The notes under the pieces: model-generated
Databases searched by the model: none
What the model saw: the letters and a program-made list of their open reading frames with translations, nothing else
Told to the model about the DNA's origin: nothing
Made by a program: the position numbers and the translations under genes
Shown here: positions 1 through 5,445 of the stretch, one piece after another
Layout of the letters: each line of letters opens with the position of its first letter
How positions within the stretch are numbered: the stretch's first letter is position 1
Source of the DNA: Lysinibacillus sp.
GTDB lineage: Bacteria; Bacillota; Bacilli; Bacillales_A; Planococcaceae
Direction of reading: 5' to 3'
Length of the DNA: 5,445 nucleotides
Assembly (NCBI GenBank): GCA_012735355.1
Contig: JAAYHP010000627.1
Location: 1-5,445 of the forward strand

Positions 1-611
1 ATGTTATCAATAGAAAACGTGATTGGAGTAAACAATCAGATAAAATTGTTCTAATTGGTACTTCAACAGGAGGACCAAGGGCGCTGCAAGAAGTGATTAC
101 AAATTTACCCGAATCCATTCCAGCACCGATTTTAATCGTACAACATATGCCAGCAGGATTTACAAAATCATTGGCAGACAGATTAAATCATTTAAGTAAA
201 ATTCATGTGAAGGAAGCAGAACAAGGAGATATTGTAAAAAAAGGTACAGCCTATATTGCACCAGGTGGTTACCATCTAAAAATGAAAAAAAACGGAACCC
301 ATTATGAAATTGAATTAGACAATAAAGAGCCACCAAGAGCTGGACACCGCCCATCAGTGGATGTCATGTTTGAAAATATTAGTAGATTTAAAGAATTTGA
401 TAAAATCGCAGTCATCATGACAGGAATGGGACATGACGGATCTGAAGGTTTAATTGCATTAAAAAAATCTGGAAATGTTATTGCCATCGCAGAGTCAGCT
501 GAAACGTGTATCGTCTATGGTATGCCGAAAGCTGCGGTAGAAACAAAATTAGTAGATGAAGTCGTTAATGTTGACGAAATAGCAGAGACAATTATGAAAT
601 ATTTGTCGTAA
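1..611 (+). CDS. cheB: Chemotaxis protein-glutamate methylesterase CheB, C-terminal catalytic part (5' end outside window)
   Basis: CheB hydrolyses methyl-glutamate esters on chemoreceptors, and the family also deamidates receptor glutamines. It acts in the cytoplasm at receptor clusters and is activated when CheA phosphorylates its N-terminal receiver domain. The frame is open from the window's left edge (first whole codon at 3), so the gene starts upstream. The receiver domain is absent here, and 202 residues of linker plus catalytic domain remain. The three catalytic residues expected for the family are visible: Ser in GTSTGGP (codon 63-65), His in QHMPAGFT, and Asp in TGMGHDG near the C-terminus. 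The segments GTAYIAPGGYHL and PSVDVMFENI are also typical of CheB. An internal GTG at 93 is not the start, because the nucleophile motif lies upstream of it in the same frame. cheA follows after 15 nt. Identification is firm; only the missing N-terminus limits it. Confidence 0.96.
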   Translation, partial: VINRKRDWSKQSDKIVLIGTSTGGPRALQEVITNLPESIPAPILIVQHMPAGFTKSLADRLNHLSKIHVKEAEQGDIVKKGTAYIAPGGYHLKMKKNGTHYEIELDNKEPPRAGHRPSVDVMFENISRFKEFDKIAVIMTGMGHDGSEGLIALKKSGNVIAIAESAETCIVYGMPKAAVETKLVDEVVNVDEIAETIMKYLS

Positions 612-626
612 AGGGAGTGTTCTCGT

Positions 627-2699
627 ATGGAAATGAATCAACAATATTTAGATATGTTCATTGAAGAAAGTAAAGAACATTTACAATCTTGTAGTGACAA
701 CTTGTTAGTGCTAGAAAACAATCCAGAAGATTTATCGATCGTTAATGAAATTTTCCGTTCAGCCCACACATTAAAAGGGATGGCGGCAACAATGGGCTTT
801 GAAGATTTAGCAGATTTAACACATAAAATGGAGAATGTGTTAGATGCGATTCGCAACGAAAAAATTCCTGTCAATTCTAATCTTCTAGATATTGTCTTTG
901 AATCAGTAGACCATTTAGAAGCGATGATTATGGACGTTGCAGAAGGTGGAGATGGTAAACGAGACGTTTCGGAAACCGTTGCTAAATTAAAAGCGATTGA
1001 AGCAGGGGAATTAATTCCTTCTCAAACTCAATCACAGAATGAAGTAGCGGCAGATGTAGCAACAGAGGAACCTACTATTGTACGCAATTTAATTTATGAT
1101 GAATATGATATCACAGTATTTGAACAGTCGAAAGAACAAGGATTTAACGTATTTGAAATTACCATTTCTTTACGTCCTGACTGTTTACTAAAAGCTGCAC
1201 GTGTATATATGGTATTTGAAGTTCTTGAAAAAAATGGAGAAGTGTTAAAATCCTTCCCTACGGTTGAAAAACTAGAAGATGAGCAGTTTGATCAATCATT
1301 CCAAGTAACCTTTATTACGAAAGACTCTGCTGAAGATATACAAAAGAAAATTAACAAAGTGTCTGAAATTGATAGAGTCGAAGTTGTACCATTAACAAAA
1401 GAAATGATAAAAAATTCAAGTAAAGAAGGATTAGTTTCTAATGAACAGGAAGAACAAACAACCCAACAAGTTGTTTCACAATCTCCTAAAGCAACAGAGA
1501 AGAAAGCTAATGTTCAGAAAGATAAAAACGCTTCAAAACAAAGCTCTCATACGAAAACAATTCGTGTAAGCATTGAGCGACTTGATATATTAATGAACTT
1601 GTTTGAAGAATTGGTGACTGATAGAGGACGATTACAATCCATTGCAACGGAATTGAATCATTCAGAATTATCTGAAACTGTCGAAAGAATGAGCCGCACG
1701 ATGGGAGATTTACAAAATATCGTGCTGACGATGCGAATGATTCCAGTTGAAACGGTGTTCAATCGTTTCCCTAAAATGGTTCGCTCCTTATCCCGCGATT
1801 TAAATAAAAAAATTACATTAAATATTATCGGAGCTGAAACAGAGCTGGATCGAACAGTTATTGATGAAATCGGTGATCCTCTAGTTCACTTAATCCGTAA
1901 CTCTGTCGACCACGGTATTGAAAGTCCAGAAGTTAGACGTGCAAATGGAAAGCCGGAAGAAGGTACTGTTGTTTTACGAGCGTATCATAGCGGCAACCAT
2001 GTGTTTATTGAAATTGAAGACGATGGAGCTGGCATCAATAAAGAAAAAGTATTGAACAAAGCCATTGCTAAAGGAGTCGTAACTCCAGAAGCTGCTAGTA
2101 TGTTGACAGATAAGCAAATCAATGAGCTTATTTTAGAATCTGGTTTCTCAACAGCTGAGAAAGTAACAGACGTTTCCGGTCGAGGTGTTGGATTAGACGT
2201 TGTTAAAACAACAATTCAATCTCTTGGTGGTAGCATTTCTATTGAATCTCAAGAAGGTATAGGCTCAAAATTCTCTATCCAATTACCATTAACATTATCT
2301 ATTATTTCAGTAATGCTAGTAGAAATTGAAGAAGAGATTTATGCGGTTCCTTTATCATCAATTATTGAAACTTCGATCATTAAAAAATCGGACATTCTTA
2401 ATGCACATAATCAAAAAGTGATTGATTTCCGTGGTAAAGTAGTGCCATTAATCTTCTTAGATGAGGTGTTTGAAGTACCTCGTACGGAAGAAATTGATGA
2501 TGAATTCCTATCCATTGTCATCGTTCGTAAAGGTGATAATTTAGCGGGATTAGTCGTAGATTCATTCATCGGTCAACAAGAAATTGTATTAAAATCTCTA
2601 GGAAATTATTTGAAAAACATTTTTGCTATTTCCGGTGCTACAATTTTAGGAAATGGTAAAGTAGCGTTAATTGTAGACGTCAATGCATTGATGAAGTAA
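627..2699 (+). CDS. cheA: Chemotaxis sensor histidine kinase CheA
   Basis: CheA is the soluble histidine kinase of the receptor-CheW-CheA array. It autophosphorylates and passes phosphate to CheY and CheB. All five domains are present in 690 residues. P1 (about 1-105) carries the phospho-acceptor His47 in RSAHTLKGM. A P2-like response-regulator docking domain spans about 150-257. A polar, Gln/Lys-rich linker runs about 260-310. P3 dimerisation helices (about 311-375) contain ERLDILMNLFEELV. The P4 ATPase (about 376-555) has the N box HLIRNSVDHGIE (420-431), the G1 box DDGAG (465-469), GFSTA (506-510) and the G2 box GRGVG (518-522). The P5 CheW-like domain is about 557-690. AAGGGAG at 611-617 sits 9 nt before the chosen ATG; a second in-frame ATG at 633 is worse spaced. 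No key residue is missing. It lies between cheB and cheW, as in the Bacillus fla/che operon. Confidence 0.98.
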   Translation: MEMNQQYLDMFIEESKEHLQSCSDNLLVLENNPEDLSIVNEIFRSAHTLKGMAATMGFEDLADLTHKMENVLDAIRNEKIPVNSNLLDIVFESVDHLEAMIMDVAEGGDGKRDVSETVAKLKAIEAGELIPSQTQSQNEVAADVATEEPTIVRNLIYDEYDITVFEQSKEQGFNVFEITISLRPDCLLKAARVYMVFEVLEKNGEVLKSFPTVEKLEDEQFDQSFQVTFITKDSAEDIQKKINKVSEIDRVEVVPLTKEMIKNSSKEGLVSNEQEEQTTQQVVSQSPKATEKKANVQKDKNASKQSSHTKTIRVSIERLDILMNLFEELVTDRGRLQSIATELNHSELSETVERMSRTMGDLQNIVLTMRMIPVETVFNRFPKMVRSLSRDLNKKITLNIIGAETELDRTVIDEIGDPLVHLIRNSVDHGIESPEVRRANGKPEEGTVVLRAYHSGNHVFIEIEDDGAGINKEKVLNKAIAKGVVTPEAASMLTDKQINELILESGFSTAEKVTDVSGRGVGLDVVKTTIQSLGGSISIESQEGIGSKFSIQLPLTLSIISVMLVEIEEEIYAVPLSSIIETSIIKKSDILNAHNQKVIDFRGKVVPLIFLDEVFEVPRTEEIDDEFLSIVIVRKGDNLAGLVVDSFIGQQEIVLKSLGNYLKNIFAISGATILGNGKVALIVDVNALMK

Positions 2700-2708
2700 T
2701 TTGATAAA

Positions 2709-2715
2709 AGAGGTG
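2709..2715 (+). promoter_or_regulatory. Ribosome binding site that fixes the cheW start
   Basis: AGAGGTG lies 6 nt before the ATG at 2722. The frame is also open from a TTG at 2701, which would add seven residues (MIKEVLK). That TTG has no Shine-Dalgarno sequence before it, and this site would then fall inside the gene. The ATG at 2722 is therefore the better start. Confidence 0.8.
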
Positions 2716-2721
2716 TTGAAA

Positions 2722-3168
2722 ATGGCAACAGTTACGGAGCAAGAAAATATAAAAGTGATTGTTTTCCAACTAGAGGATAAAGAGTATGCAATTCCTGTAA
2801 CAAATGTTCAAGGAATTGAAAGACTAATGCATATTACTCGCGTTCCTAGAACGGAAAAATACGTAAAAGGTGTAATTAATTTGCGTGGGGTTGTGACGCC
2901 TATAATCGATTTGCGAGAACGATTTGGGCTTCCACCCGTTGAACAGAACGATTCAGTAAGGATCATTATCATCCAGCTCGACGATATGGAAGTTGGCTTC
3001 GTAGTCGATTCTGCCAACGATGTGATTGATATTCCTGTTAGCTCCATTGAACCTCAACCTGAAGTTGTTGGCATTAAGGAAGAAGCGTTTATTTCCGGTG
3101 TTTCTAAAATCGATAACCGCTTGTTAATACTATTGCATTTGGACAAAATATTAAATCTTTCCGAATAG
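2722..3168 (+). CDS. cheW: Chemotaxis coupling protein CheW
   Basis: CheW is a cytoplasmic adaptor that links chemoreceptor tips to the P5 domain of CheA and so helps build the signalling array. From the ATG at 2722 it has 148 residues, close to the usual size for a stand-alone single-domain CheW. Family features are KVIVFQLEDKEYAIPV near the N-terminus, the conserved core VINLRGVVTPIIDLRERFGL (51-70), and the segment VGFVVDSANDVIDI (about 91-104). No receiver domain follows, which rules out CheV, the CheW-receiver fusion of Bacillus. The gap to cheA is 22 nt and to cheC 30 nt, consistent with one transcript. Start choice is the only uncertain point; a TTG at 2701 is possible but less likely. 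Confidence 0.96.
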   Translation: MATVTEQENIKVIVFQLEDKEYAIPVTNVQGIERLMHITRVPRTEKYVKGVINLRGVVTPIIDLRERFGLPPVEQNDSVRIIIIQLDDMEVGFVVDSANDVIDIPVSSIEPQPEVVGIKEEAFISGVSKIDNRLLILLHLDKILNLSE

Positions 3169-3185
3169 TATATTTGATAAAAAGT

Positions 3186-3201
3186 AGGGATTATGTAAAT
3201 G
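3186..3201 (+). promoter_or_regulatory. cheC ribosome binding site with a start-stop codon pair before the start
   Basis: AGGGA at 3186-3190 is 8 nt from the cheC ATG at 3199, a good spacing. Directly before that start, in the same frame, lies ATG TAA (3193-3198), a minimal start-stop reading frame abutting the true start. The first ATG is only 2 nt from the Shine-Dalgarno core, so efficient initiation there is unlikely. The TAA in any case rules out extending cheC upstream and fixes its start at 3199. Confidence 0.65.
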
Positions 3202-3822
3202 AGTCACCAAAACATCAATTCATTGCATTTAGATGTCTTAAAAGAAATTGGAAATATTGGCGCTTCCCACGCCGCAACAGCCCTTTCCGACTTGTTAAGT
3301 AAAAAAATTGAAATGCGTGTACCGAAAGTAGAAATGATTACTTTTAACGAAATGATGGAACTTGCAGGTGGACCTGAAAAAGTTGTTGTCGGGATTTACT
3401 TGCGAATTGAAGGCGATTTAGAAGGCAGCATGTTTTTCATTTTACCCGTTGAGCAAGCGAATCGTTTTATTCAGCGCCTCCTGCAAGATGATCAGTTTGA
3501 TTTTCGGAATAATGCATCTGAATTAGGTATGTCGGCAATGCAAGAAATGGGGAATATTTTATCCGGTTCTTATTTATCTGCATTGTCCGATTTTCTAAGG
3601 CTGAAGGTATATCCTACTGTGCCTGGCCTAAGTATTGACATGTTCGGTGCCATCATAAGTATAGGATTAATTGAAATTTCAAGAGTGAGCGATTATGTCA
3701 TCGTGATTAACACATCCATTTCTGAAGAAGGGCTAGAAGATACTGAAATGAAGGGGCATTTTTTACTGTTACCGGATCCAGAATCTTTCAACGTAATATT
3801 TAACGCGCTAGGAGTCGGTTAA
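3199..3822 (+). CDS. cheC: CheY-P phosphatase CheC
   Basis: CheC belongs to the CheC/CheX/FliY phosphatase family. It dephosphorylates CheY-P and binds the receptor deamidase CheD, giving a feedback route for adaptation. The 207-residue protein is close to the B. subtilis length. The family signature D/S-x3-E-x2-N-x22-P occurs twice. Site 1 has Asp12, Glu16, Asn19 and Pro42; site 2 has Ser112, Glu116, Asn119 and Pro142. Both pseudo-symmetric halves therefore keep their catalytic Glu/Asn pair (LKEIGN and MQEMGN). There is no C-terminal FliN-like domain, so it is CheC and not FliY. It is separated from cheD by a single base, fitting production in step with its partner. The identification is firm; the two-site activity is inferred from the motifs. 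Confidence 0.96.
   Translation: MSHQNINSLHLDVLKEIGNIGASHAATALSDLLSKKIEMRVPKVEMITFNEMMELAGGPEKVVVGIYLRIEGDLEGSMFFILPVEQANRFIQRLLQDDQFDFRNNASELGMSAMQEMGNILSGSYLSALSDFLRLKVYPTVPGLSIDMFGAIISIGLIEISRVSDYVIVINTSISEEGLEDTEMKGHFLLLPDPESFNVIFNALGVG
3810..3814 (+). promoter_or_regulatory. cheD ribosome binding site inside the end of cheC
   Basis: AGGAG lies within the last codons of cheC, 9 nt before the cheD ATG at 3824. With a 1-nt gap between the genes, ribosomes ending cheC are well placed to start cheD. This suggests translational coupling of two proteins that bind each other. Confidence 0.7.
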
Positions 3823-3823
3823 A

Positions 3824-4327
3824 ATGTTTTCACCTAATACGGGAAAGGTAGTAAAAGTAGGAATTGCCCAAATGGATGTAGTAAAATCTCCAGATACTAT
3901 TCGTACTTCTGGTTTAGGTTCATGTGTTGGCGTAGTTATATACGATGAATCAAAGAAGATTGCTGGACTTGTACATGTTATGTTACCAGATTCTTCTTTA
4001 AGCAGGACGGAAACAATCAATAAAGCAAAATTTGCCGACACTGGTATTGAAGCTCTAATTGAAATGTTACAACGGGAAGGTGTACAAAAGTTTCGTTTAA
4101 AGGCGAAAATAGCCGGAGGAGCGCAAATGTTTAAATTCGCATCGGATAATGACACAATGAGAATCGGTCCGAGATATGTGGAAGCGGTCAAAAAGGAATT
4201 AAAGAAATATGGCATCCCTATTGTTGCAGAAGATACCGGTGGAAATAGCGGTAGAACCATTGAGTTTGATCCCGATACAAGCAAGCTAATGATTCGTACC
4301 GTGAATCAAGGGGTGAGTGAAATCTAA
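3824..4327 (+). CDS. cheD: Chemoreceptor glutamine deamidase CheD
   Basis: CheD hydrolyses selected receptor glutamine side chains to glutamate, which matures receptors and tunes their activation of CheA; CheC competes for it. The 167-residue length matches the family. The catalytic triad is visible: Thr28 and Cys34 in IRTSGLGSCVG and His51 in GLVHVMLPDS. The Thr-Cys and Cys-His spacings (6 and 17) are those I recall for the Thermotoga enzyme (Thr21/Cys27/His44). Later family blocks are LKAKIAGGAQMF and EDTGGNSGRTIEFDP. The ATG is supported by AGGAG at 3810-3814, and the next methionine is too far in to be the start. The stop codon overlaps the next gene in TAATG. A long minus-strand open frame opposite this gene is a shadow. 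Confidence 0.97.
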   Translation: MFSPNTGKVVKVGIAQMDVVKSPDTIRTSGLGSCVGVVIYDESKKIAGLVHVMLPDSSLSRTETINKAKFADTGIEALIEMLQREGVQKFRLKAKIAGGAQMFKFASDNDTMRIGPRYVEAVKKELKKYGIPIVAEDTGGNSGRTIEFDPDTSKLMIRTVNQGVSEI

Positions 4328-4707
4328 TGTTTGGTTCCATTTTCTATAATTTTTGGGGAAGTTTAATTGCCTTTACAATCGCCTTTATCATTATGTATCA
4401 AGTATCCATTTTTCCATCTAAAATATTGCTCGTTTCTTTCATTGTCGCCCTTGTTACTTTTGTAGTCATGTTTGCTATACGTTATCTTATCGGATTTGTT
4501 TTATACACGCCAGATGATAAGCTGTTTGAATCATTTATTAATGAAAAGGATTCTAGCAATGATGAAACGAAAGATGAACAAGAACAAATGGACAATGAAA
4601 ATGAACAACAGTCGAATTCTTCTACGGTGGAATTTGAAGATGAAAGTCCAGAGGAAATTGCTAAGGTTGTAAGAACAATGATGAGTGATAATGAAAAAGA
4701 TACATAA
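4327..4707 (+). CDS. Small membrane protein of unknown function with acidic cytoplasmic-type tail, between cheD and sigD
   Basis: I do not recognise a named family. The 126-residue product begins with two hydrophobic stretches, about residues 9-28 and 33-60. Each is long enough to cross the membrane, and they are joined by a short turn (FPSK). Next comes a polar, strongly acidic, Asp/Glu/Gln/Asn-rich segment (about 62-106), probably disordered, and a short helix-like end, SPEEIAKVVRTMMSDNE (about 107-123). No signal-peptidase site or enzyme motif is evident. The start overlaps the cheD stop (TAATG), and AAGGGGTG at 4308-4315 lies 11 nt upstream, so it looks translated with cheD. It occupies a position near that of swrB (ylxL), the small membrane protein after sigD in B. 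subtilis. SwrB, as I recall it, has one N-terminal helix, so homology is unproven. That it is a real gene is likely; any role in flagellar assembly is a guess from position. Confidence 0.82.
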   Translation: MFGSIFYNFWGSLIAFTIAFIIMYQVSIFPSKILLVSFIVALVTFVVMFAIRYLIGFVLYTPDDKLFESFINEKDSSNDETKDEQEQMDNENEQQSNSSTVEFEDESPEEIAKVVRTMMSDNEKDT

Positions 4708-4726
4708 GAACTATTTTTTTTAAAAT

Positions 4727-4752
4727 AAGAGCCGAAAGTTAGGCTCTTTTTT
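4727..4752 (+). terminator. Rho-independent terminator after the chemotaxis genes
   Basis: The 7-bp inverted repeat AAGAGCC (4727-4733) / GGCTCTT (4742-4748), with an 8-nt loop, runs into six consecutive T residues (4747-4752). It lies 19 nt after the stop of the small membrane protein. An A-run at 4722-4725 could extend the stem against the T-tract past one bulged base, and AACTAT (4709-4714) / ATAGTT (4754-4759) forms an outer inverted repeat. Only three GC pairs support the core, so readthrough into sigD may be substantial. Confidence 0.8.
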
Positions 4753-4830
4753 CATAGTTGCAATAGAAAATACTACTTCATAACCAATTGAATTAGTAAT
4801 ATCGATTCCTGTGTTTTTATGTCGTATATT

Positions 4831-4839
4831 TGATATAAT
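4831..4839 (+). promoter_or_regulatory. Probable SigA-type extended -10 promoter for sigD
   Basis: TGATATAAT is a perfect match to the extended -10 form TGnTATAAT. The expected start of transcription is near A4846, giving a leader of about 34 nt before the sigD ATG. At a 17-bp spacing the -35 position (4811-4816, GTGTTT) matches TTGACA at only two positions, so the site would depend on the extended -10. It lies after a terminator and before sigD, where a promoter would be needed. The rest of the 172-nt gap shows no gene and no SigD-type promoter (TAAA-N15-GCCGATAT). Confidence 0.65.
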
Positions 4840-4866
4840 ATTGGGAGAAAAAAGCGTTTGTTAAAG

Positions 4867-4873
4867 AGAGGTG
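4867..4873 (+). promoter_or_regulatory. Ribosome binding site of sigD
   Basis: AGAGGTG lies 6 nt before the ATG at 4880 and resembles the cheW site in sequence and spacing. It supports this ATG as the sigD start. Confidence 0.75.
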
Positions 4874-4879
4874 GATTCG

Positions 4880-5445
4880 ATGGTAAGTAAGCTAGATGAT
4901 GAACAAAAACTATGGAATAGCTGGATTAATGATCGAGATCCCCATGCGGGTAATTTACTCATTAAAAAATACAAACCGCTTGTATCCTATCATGTTCAAA
5001 GAATTGGATCTGGACTGCCGAAAAATGTATCCCGTGATGACTTAATAAGTCTCGGAATGATGGGACTTTTTGACGCTTTAAATAAATTTGATATCAATAG
5101 AGATTTAAAATTCGATACATATGCTTCTTTTCGAGTGCGTGGTGCAATTATTGACGGTTTGCGTAAAGAAGATTGGTTACCTCGCTCGGCTAGAGAAAAA
5201 GCAAAGAAAATGGAAGCAACGATAGAACAATTAGAGCAAAAATTAATGAGGCATGCTACACCGGAAGAACTTGCAGAATATATGAATATGCCTGTCGAAG
5301 AAGTATACCAAACGGTACAAGAACATTTCTTTTCGAATATATTATCTATCAACGAGACTCAACAAGATCAAGATGATGTTGATGGAAAATCTTATGTTAT
5401 TCGAGATGAAAGTACGAGAACACCGGAACAAGAAACGATATATAA
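4880..5445 (+). CDS. sigD: Flagellar RNA polymerase sigma factor SigD (FliA/sigma-28), 3' end outside window
   Basis: SigD directs RNA polymerase to late flagellar, chemotaxis and cell-separation genes and is held inactive by the anti-sigma factor FlgM until the hook-basal body is complete. The frame stays open to the right edge, giving 188 residues of a protein usually near 250. The sigma-2 domain is complete: polymerase-binding segment DDLISLGMMGLFDALNKFD (about 53-71), then FDTYASFRVRGAIIDGLRKE (78-97) for promoter melting and -10 recognition, followed by DWLPRS. Sigma-3 follows (about 103-180), including ATPEELAEYMNMPVEEV and LSINET. Sigma-4, which reads the -35, lies beyond the window. 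The sequence closely follows B. subtilis SigD and does not resemble the sporulation sigma factors. Unlike the upstream genes, it is preceded by a terminator and its own putative promoter. Confidence 0.96.
   Translation, partial: MVSKLDDEQKLWNSWINDRDPHAGNLLIKKYKPLVSYHVQRIGSGLPKNVSRDDLISLGMMGLFDALNKFDINRDLKFDTYASFRVRGAIIDGLRKEDWLPRSAREKAKKMEATIEQLEQKLMRHATPEELAEYMNMPVEEVYQTVQEHFFSNILSINETQQDQDDVDGKSYVIRDESTRTPEQETIY

Noticed and set aside
1..54. Short open frame starting with ATG at position 1
   Set aside because: It ends after 17 codons and overlaps the CheB frame, which is clearly coding from codon position 3; chance ATG at the window edge.
2701..2721. TTG start adding seven residues to CheW
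   Set aside because: There is no Shine-Dalgarno sequence before 2701, whereas AGAGGTG at 2709-2715 is well spaced for the ATG at 2722.
3808..4284. 158-residue open frame on the minus strand
   Set aside because: It lies antisense to cheD, a clearly conserved gene. The translation shows no recognisable domain and there is no sign of separate transcription signals; it is a shadow frame.
4472..4672. 66-residue Met/Lys-rich plus-strand frame inside the small membrane protein gene
   Set aside because: It is out of frame within a gene that has an overlap-coupled start and coherent membrane segments. The Met/Lys-rich translation is typical of a shifted frame in GAT/GAA-rich sequence.
4721..4738. 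TAAA followed by GCCGAAAG, resembling a SigD (sigma-28) promoter for sigD autoregulation
   Set aside because: TAAA (4721-4724) and GCCG (4731) are 6 nt apart instead of about 15. At the proper distance the sequence is TATT, not TAAA. The GCCGAAAG is explained by the terminator stem and loop.
4996..5352. 118-residue open frame on the minus strand
   Set aside because: It is fully antisense to sigD coding sequence, has low-complexity Ser/Ile-rich translation, and matches no family I recognise.

Overview
The window is a piece of a large motility/chemotaxis (fla/che-type) operon from a low-GC Gram-positive bacterium of the order Bacillales. The evidence is AT-rich coding sequence, strong AGGAGG-like ribosome binding sites, and the Bacillus-type order cheB-cheA-cheW-cheC-cheD next to a flagellar sigma factor. 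CheC and CheD together mark the Bacillus-style chemotaxis system rather than the enteric one. The proteins clearly match their Bacillus subtilis counterparts without being near-identical. A Bacillaceae or Planococcaceae genus is likely, but I cannot name it.

Layout, all on the + strand. Positions 1-611 hold the C-terminal catalytic part of CheB, whose receiver domain lies before the window. Complete genes follow: cheA (627-2699), cheW (2722-3168), cheC (3199-3822) and cheD (3824-4327). Next is a small two-helix membrane protein with an acidic tail (4327-4707) that I cannot assign to a family. A rho-independent terminator (4727-4752) and a good extended -10 promoter (about 4831-4839) lie in the only sizeable gap. 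The window ends inside sigD/fliA (4880 onward), the flagellar sigma factor, which lacks its region 4 here. Genes up to 4707 are packed with gaps of 30 nt or less. cheC-cheD and cheD-membrane protein are almost fused (1 nt gap, then a TAATG overlap), so they are probably translationally coupled.

How the genes work together: receptors control the kinase CheA through the coupling protein CheW, and CheA phosphorylates CheY (not in the window) and CheB. CheB removes receptor methyl groups. CheD deamidates receptors and is sequestered by CheC, a CheY-P phosphatase with two intact active-site motifs. SigD transcribes late flagellar, chemotaxis and autolysin genes.

The content is mostly conserved. 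The two points most worth a second look are the apparent separation of sigD from the upstream operon by a terminator plus its own promoter, and the unassigned membrane protein between cheD and sigD. In B. subtilis, cheD is followed directly by sigD, with swrB after it. I saw no mobile element, CRISPR array, tRNA or rRNA, and no convincing undescribed system.
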